DNA of 7,535 bases from Sphingomonadales bacterium. Its GTDB lineage: Bacteria > Pseudomonadota > Alphaproteobacteria > Sphingomonadales > Sphingomonadaceae. The translations under genes were made by a program, and so were the position numbers. The notes beneath the pieces were generated by a model, which saw nothing but the letters and a program-made list of their open reading frames with translations, did not search any database and was not told where the DNA came from. Within the stretch, counting starts at the first letter, position 1; each line of letters opens with the position of its first letter. This document shows, piece by piece, positions 5,464-7,535 of this stretch. Location: NCBI GenBank assembly GCA_018067055.1, contig JAGPVK010000040.1, positions 1 to 7,535 on the forward strand. The letters run 5' to 3'.

Positions 5464-5679
5464 ATGACCGATAGCGCAGAGAAAAAATCGAACCTTAAGA
5501 TGGAAGGCGAAGGGAGCCGGGAAGGCTCGCGCCGTTTTCAGGACGCGCAGCATGAATTTGCCGAAACCGGCGATGTGGAAGGCAAGGCAAAGGAAGCCGC
5601 CAAAGCCCTGGAAGGCGACGAAGCGGCAGAACTGGAAAAAGCCAGAAAAGCATCGGCAGACGGCGAGACCGCTGCCTGA
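5464..5679 (+). CDS. Small charged hydrophilic protein, putative GSR target
   Basis: This 71-residue protein is rich in Glu, Lys and Ala, has no hydrophobic segment and no cysteine or tryptophan, and is likely an extended helix or disordered. The stretch of about residues 25-65 (FQDAQHEFAETGDVEGKAKE onward) looks amphipathic-helical, somewhat like stress hydrophilins, but I cannot assign a family. The ATG at 5464-5466 has GGAG nine bases upstream, and a perfect EcfG-type promoter precedes it, so it is very probably a direct target of the stress sigma factor encoded next door. It is transcribed divergently from nepR-ecfG and ends before a shared hairpin terminator. Its position suggests a stress-protection or accessory role, which is inference. 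Confidence 0.82.
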   Translation: MTDSAEKKSNLKMEGEGSREGSRRFQDAQHEFAETGDVEGKAKEAAKALEGDEAAELEKARKASADGETAA

Positions 5680-5707
5680 AGCCAGCAAAGTTTCACAATA
5701 TGGATAG

Positions 5708-5740
5708 CAAGGGGATTGGTGTCACCACCATATCCCCTTG
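5708..5740. terminator. Bidirectional hairpin terminator
   Basis: A 9-bp outer stem (5708-5716 with 5732-5740) continues into a further short stem (5717-5721 with 5726-5730) around a 4-base loop, with one bulged base. It lies 28 bases after the stop of the small charged protein gene and 14 bases after that of the BLUF gene, between converging transcripts. The following T-run is weak (TTCATTT on the plus strand). Confidence 0.7.
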
Positions 5741-5754
5741 TTCATTTGTGAAGC

Positions 5755-6183
5755 TTACCGGCCAGGTGTTTTCGCACCGAGAGATCCGAAACTCTGGAAC
5801 AGGGTTCTGGTCGCGTCGGTGACCGCATCCCCGGCTAGCAATTGATCGAGACCCGCCTGCGCCCATTCTGACTGCGCTGGCAGCAACGGACCGAACATCC
5901 GCCACTGCGAAAATTGCGGGCTGGAAATTTCACCATGACTGACAACCGTCATGCCGCTGTGGCGGTCGTCCCGCTCGATGCGATTCAGGCACTCGTTGGC
6001 CGATGCCCGATCACCTTCGATACACTGGATGAAATTGAACCCGTTAAACAGAATCAGCCCGGTAATACCGCAGCGCGCGTTGTTACGCTGCGCAGATATC
6101 TGAATCGCCAGCAGATCTTCCTCTGCCAGGCCAGGCCTGGCGGTACTCACATAAATGAGGGAGGTGATCAATCGGTTGGGCAC
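5755..6183 (-). CDS. Short BLUF-domain blue-light photoreceptor
   Basis: This 142-residue protein is a single BLUF domain (about residues 4-98) with a C-terminal helical tail, the size of the stand-alone short BLUF class. BLUF domains bind FAD and switch by rearranging hydrogen bonds around a Tyr and a Gln. Both are present: Tyr11 (LIYVSTA) and Gln53 (FNFIQCIEG). The flavin-contacting Asn is in NN (34-35) before the GITGLILF strand, and Trp94 with Met96 (QWRMFGP) matches the AppA-type Trp/Met segment, so it is likely photoactive. There is no output domain; such proteins act by contacting partners. The start is GTG (6181-6183) with only a weak AAGAGAAAG upstream; an overlapping ATG two bases earlier is out of frame. 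No EcfG promoter is visible. A link to the stress response is suggested only by position. Confidence 0.92.
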   Translation of the reverse strand: MPNRLITSLIYVSTARPGLAEEDLLAIQISAQRNNARCGITGLILFNGFNFIQCIEGDRASANECLNRIERDDRHSGMTVVSHGEISSPQFSQWRMFGPLLPAQSEWAQAGLDQLLAGDAVTDATRTLFQSFGSLGAKTPGR

Positions 6184-6290
6184 ATTTGACTTTCTCTTGG
6201 CGGCGGTTTCCGTAGCCCAACCTTTTATGAGATCGCCGATTACTCGATTTGATAATATATTGCTCTAACATAGATTAACGCGATTGGTGG

Positions 6291-7535
6291 TCATTCGACC
6301 GGCTGTTGATCGTCAAGCAAATCGGACGAACCATCTCCTGATCGTTCGGAATCCACCAATTTCTCTACATGGTCCTCCGGGGATACGTCCAAGGCCTCCT
6401 TGTTTTCCGCATTCCTGGATTTCTCGCTAGGCTTGTCACCTGTGCGGTCCTGACTCAAATTCGCAAGCAATTGCGGTGGGCCATCATCAAAACGCAAACG
6501 ATATATTGGCTCAGGCAAGGCAAAGCCGGACTTCTCCAGAGCATTTTTGGTAATCCGGATCGCCGCCCCCCGTGCCTTGTTGAAATCACTTTTGCGCTGG
6601 TCGATCCATCCGTGAAAGGTGATCAGGATATTGGAGTCGCCAACTTCTCTTATTTCTGCGGTGGCTTCCGGATCATTCAGAACGAAATCCTGACCGTTGA
6701 TTGCCTGCAACCCGACTTCAATGGCAGCGGCCGGATCATCCTCCGCATCCACGCCCAATTCAAAACTGAACCGGCGCTGGGGATTACGGGAATAGTTTAA
6801 TATTTCCGCCTTGAACACGGTCGCATTGGGAATGCGCAAATGGTTGCCGTCCAGCGTCATCAAGATCGTGGCTCGGGACGTCAACCGAACGACGCGGCCC
6901 TCCTGCTCGCCAATCAGCACATGATCATTGGCGCGAAACGGCTGGCGAATACTCAGCATGATACTCGACATGTAATTGTCGACCGTATCGCGCAGGGCAA
7001 AACCCACCGCCAGTCCGATCACGCCGGCACCGCCCAGCACGGCTCCGATCAAGGCGGTCGCGTTGAGAATGTCCAGGCCGATAAAGATACCGATAAAGAT
7101 GAACATGACGCGGACGAAACCCGCGATCAGTTCGGCCAGAAATATATTGGGAGTCACACGCTCCCAGAAACCCATGCGCGAGGCGATAAAATGGCCGAAG
7201 AGCCCGACCGTTATCGCGACCGCAAAGGCGATTCCGAGCAGCGGCAGCGCCGAGAGCAAATTCTGAAAACTTGCTCCCAATTTATCGACCACCGGCTCGA
7301 CATTGCTGCCGACCGACAGATCGCGTTCAAATTGCGTTTCTACCGTCACAACACCGGATACGCGTCGCGCAATGGCTTCGGCACGGTCGGCCGAAGCATT
7401 GTCGGCGACGGATCCTGACAAGCGTACAACGCCAGCATCAACAGCGACCGCCACAGTCTCCAATCCATCAATTTCCCGAAAAATTCCGCGCAATCGTTCG
7501 GAAATGGCAATATCTTCCCGGCCCGTCGCTGCCGG
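6291..7535 (-). CDS. BON-domain MscS-type mechanosensitive channel (partial)
   Basis: The 5' end lies beyond the right edge; 414 codons are visible and the frame is open to 7535. In the visible part, a BON domain (about residues 5-72, GVVRLSGSVADNASADRAEA) is followed by three membrane helices (about 93-118, 130-156 and 158-182). The third is the Gly/Ala-rich pore helix (ALIGAVLGGAGVIGLAVGFA) leading into LRDTVDNYMSSI. Then come the MscS beta domain (RANDHVLIGEQEGRVVRLTS, RIPNATVF) and the alpha-beta cage domain (to about 350). A polar, acidic tail of about 60 residues ends in DDQQPVE. MscS channels release solutes on hypo-osmotic shock; the BON domain probably sits in the periplasm, and its role is not settled. 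TTG at 7493 lies inside the BON domain and is not the real start. The gap of 107 bases to the BLUF gene suggests a separate unit. Confidence 0.92.
   Translation of the reverse strand, partial: PAATGREDIAISERLRGIFREIDGLETVAVAVDAGVVRLSGSVADNASADRAEAIARRVSGVVTVETQFERDLSVGSNVEPVVDKLGASFQNLLSALPLLGIAFAVAITVGLFGHFIASRMGFWERVTPNIFLAELIAGFVRVMFIFIGIFIGLDILNATALIGAVLGGAGVIGLAVGFALRDTVDNYMSSIMLSIRQPFRANDHVLIGEQEGRVVRLTSRATILMTLDGNHLRIPNATVFKAEILNYSRNPQRRFSFELGVDAEDDPAAAIEVGLQAINGQDFVLNDPEATAEIREVGDSNILITFHGWIDQRKSDFNKARGAAIRITKNALEKSGFALPEPIYRLRFDDGPPQLLANLSQDRTGDKPSEKSRNAENKEALDVSPEDHVEKLVDSERSGDGSSDLLDDQQPVE

Noticed and set aside
5796..5822. GGAAC followed at 16 bases by CGGT on the plus strand
   Set aside because: It lies inside the BLUF gene with no gene downstream on that strand, and the -10 element is imperfect.
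6840..7418. Plus-strand open frame of 192 codons
   Set aside because: It is antisense to the MscS gene, whose domain pattern is unambiguous; the composition is that of a shadow frame.

Overview
The window carries a general stress response (GSR) locus of an alphaproteobacterium, most likely a member of the Sphingomonadales. All three core parts of the partner-switching cascade are present: phyR (anti-anti-sigma response regulator), nepR (anti-sigma factor) and ecfG (ECF sigma factor). An HWE-family sensor kinase lies nearby. The genus cannot be fixed from the sequence alone.

Layout, left to right. 1-348: a terminator and a small acidic lipoprotein gene on the minus strand with its own EcfG-type promoter. 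365-2613: a minus-strand operon encoding a GAF-PAS-HWE sensor kinase followed by a translationally coupled Crp/Fnr-type regulator. The kinase reading frame is cut by an in-frame TAG at 1780-1782. 2614-3038: a gene-free stretch of about 425 bases with several short hairpins, three capped by GAAA. 3039-3440: a DUF883 (ElaB/YqjD-like) membrane-anchored protein on the minus strand with terminator and a possible EcfG promoter. 3496-4331: phyR on the plus strand, preceded by an EcfG-type promoter. 4360-4398: a strong hairpin between the convergent phyR and ecfG. 4488-5307: nepR-ecfG on the minus strand with overlapping ends. 5399-5679: a divergent plus-strand gene for a small charged protein with an EcfG-type promoter. 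5708-5740: a shared terminator. 5755-6183: a short BLUF blue-light sensor on the minus strand. 6291-7535: a BON-MscS mechanosensitive channel gene on the minus strand, running off the right edge.

How it works together. In the known alphaproteobacterial GSR, an HWE/HisKA2 kinase phosphorylates PhyR. Phospho-PhyR then captures NepR, and the freed EcfG transcribes from GGAAC-N16/17-CGTT promoters. Three perfect GGAAC-N16-CGTT sites are visible here, all correctly placed before a gene: the lipoprotein, phyR and the small charged protein. This implies positive feedback through phyR and makes the two small proteins direct GSR targets. The neighbouring GAF-PAS kinase, BLUF protein and MscS channel suggest redox or ligand, light and osmotic themes, but their links to the cascade are inferred from position only.

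The most unusual point is the sensor kinase. The amber codon falls near the end of the PAS domain, and clean coding sequence continues in the same frame on both sides. It is either a recent nonsense mutation, a sequence error, or a real split into a sensor half and a kinase half.
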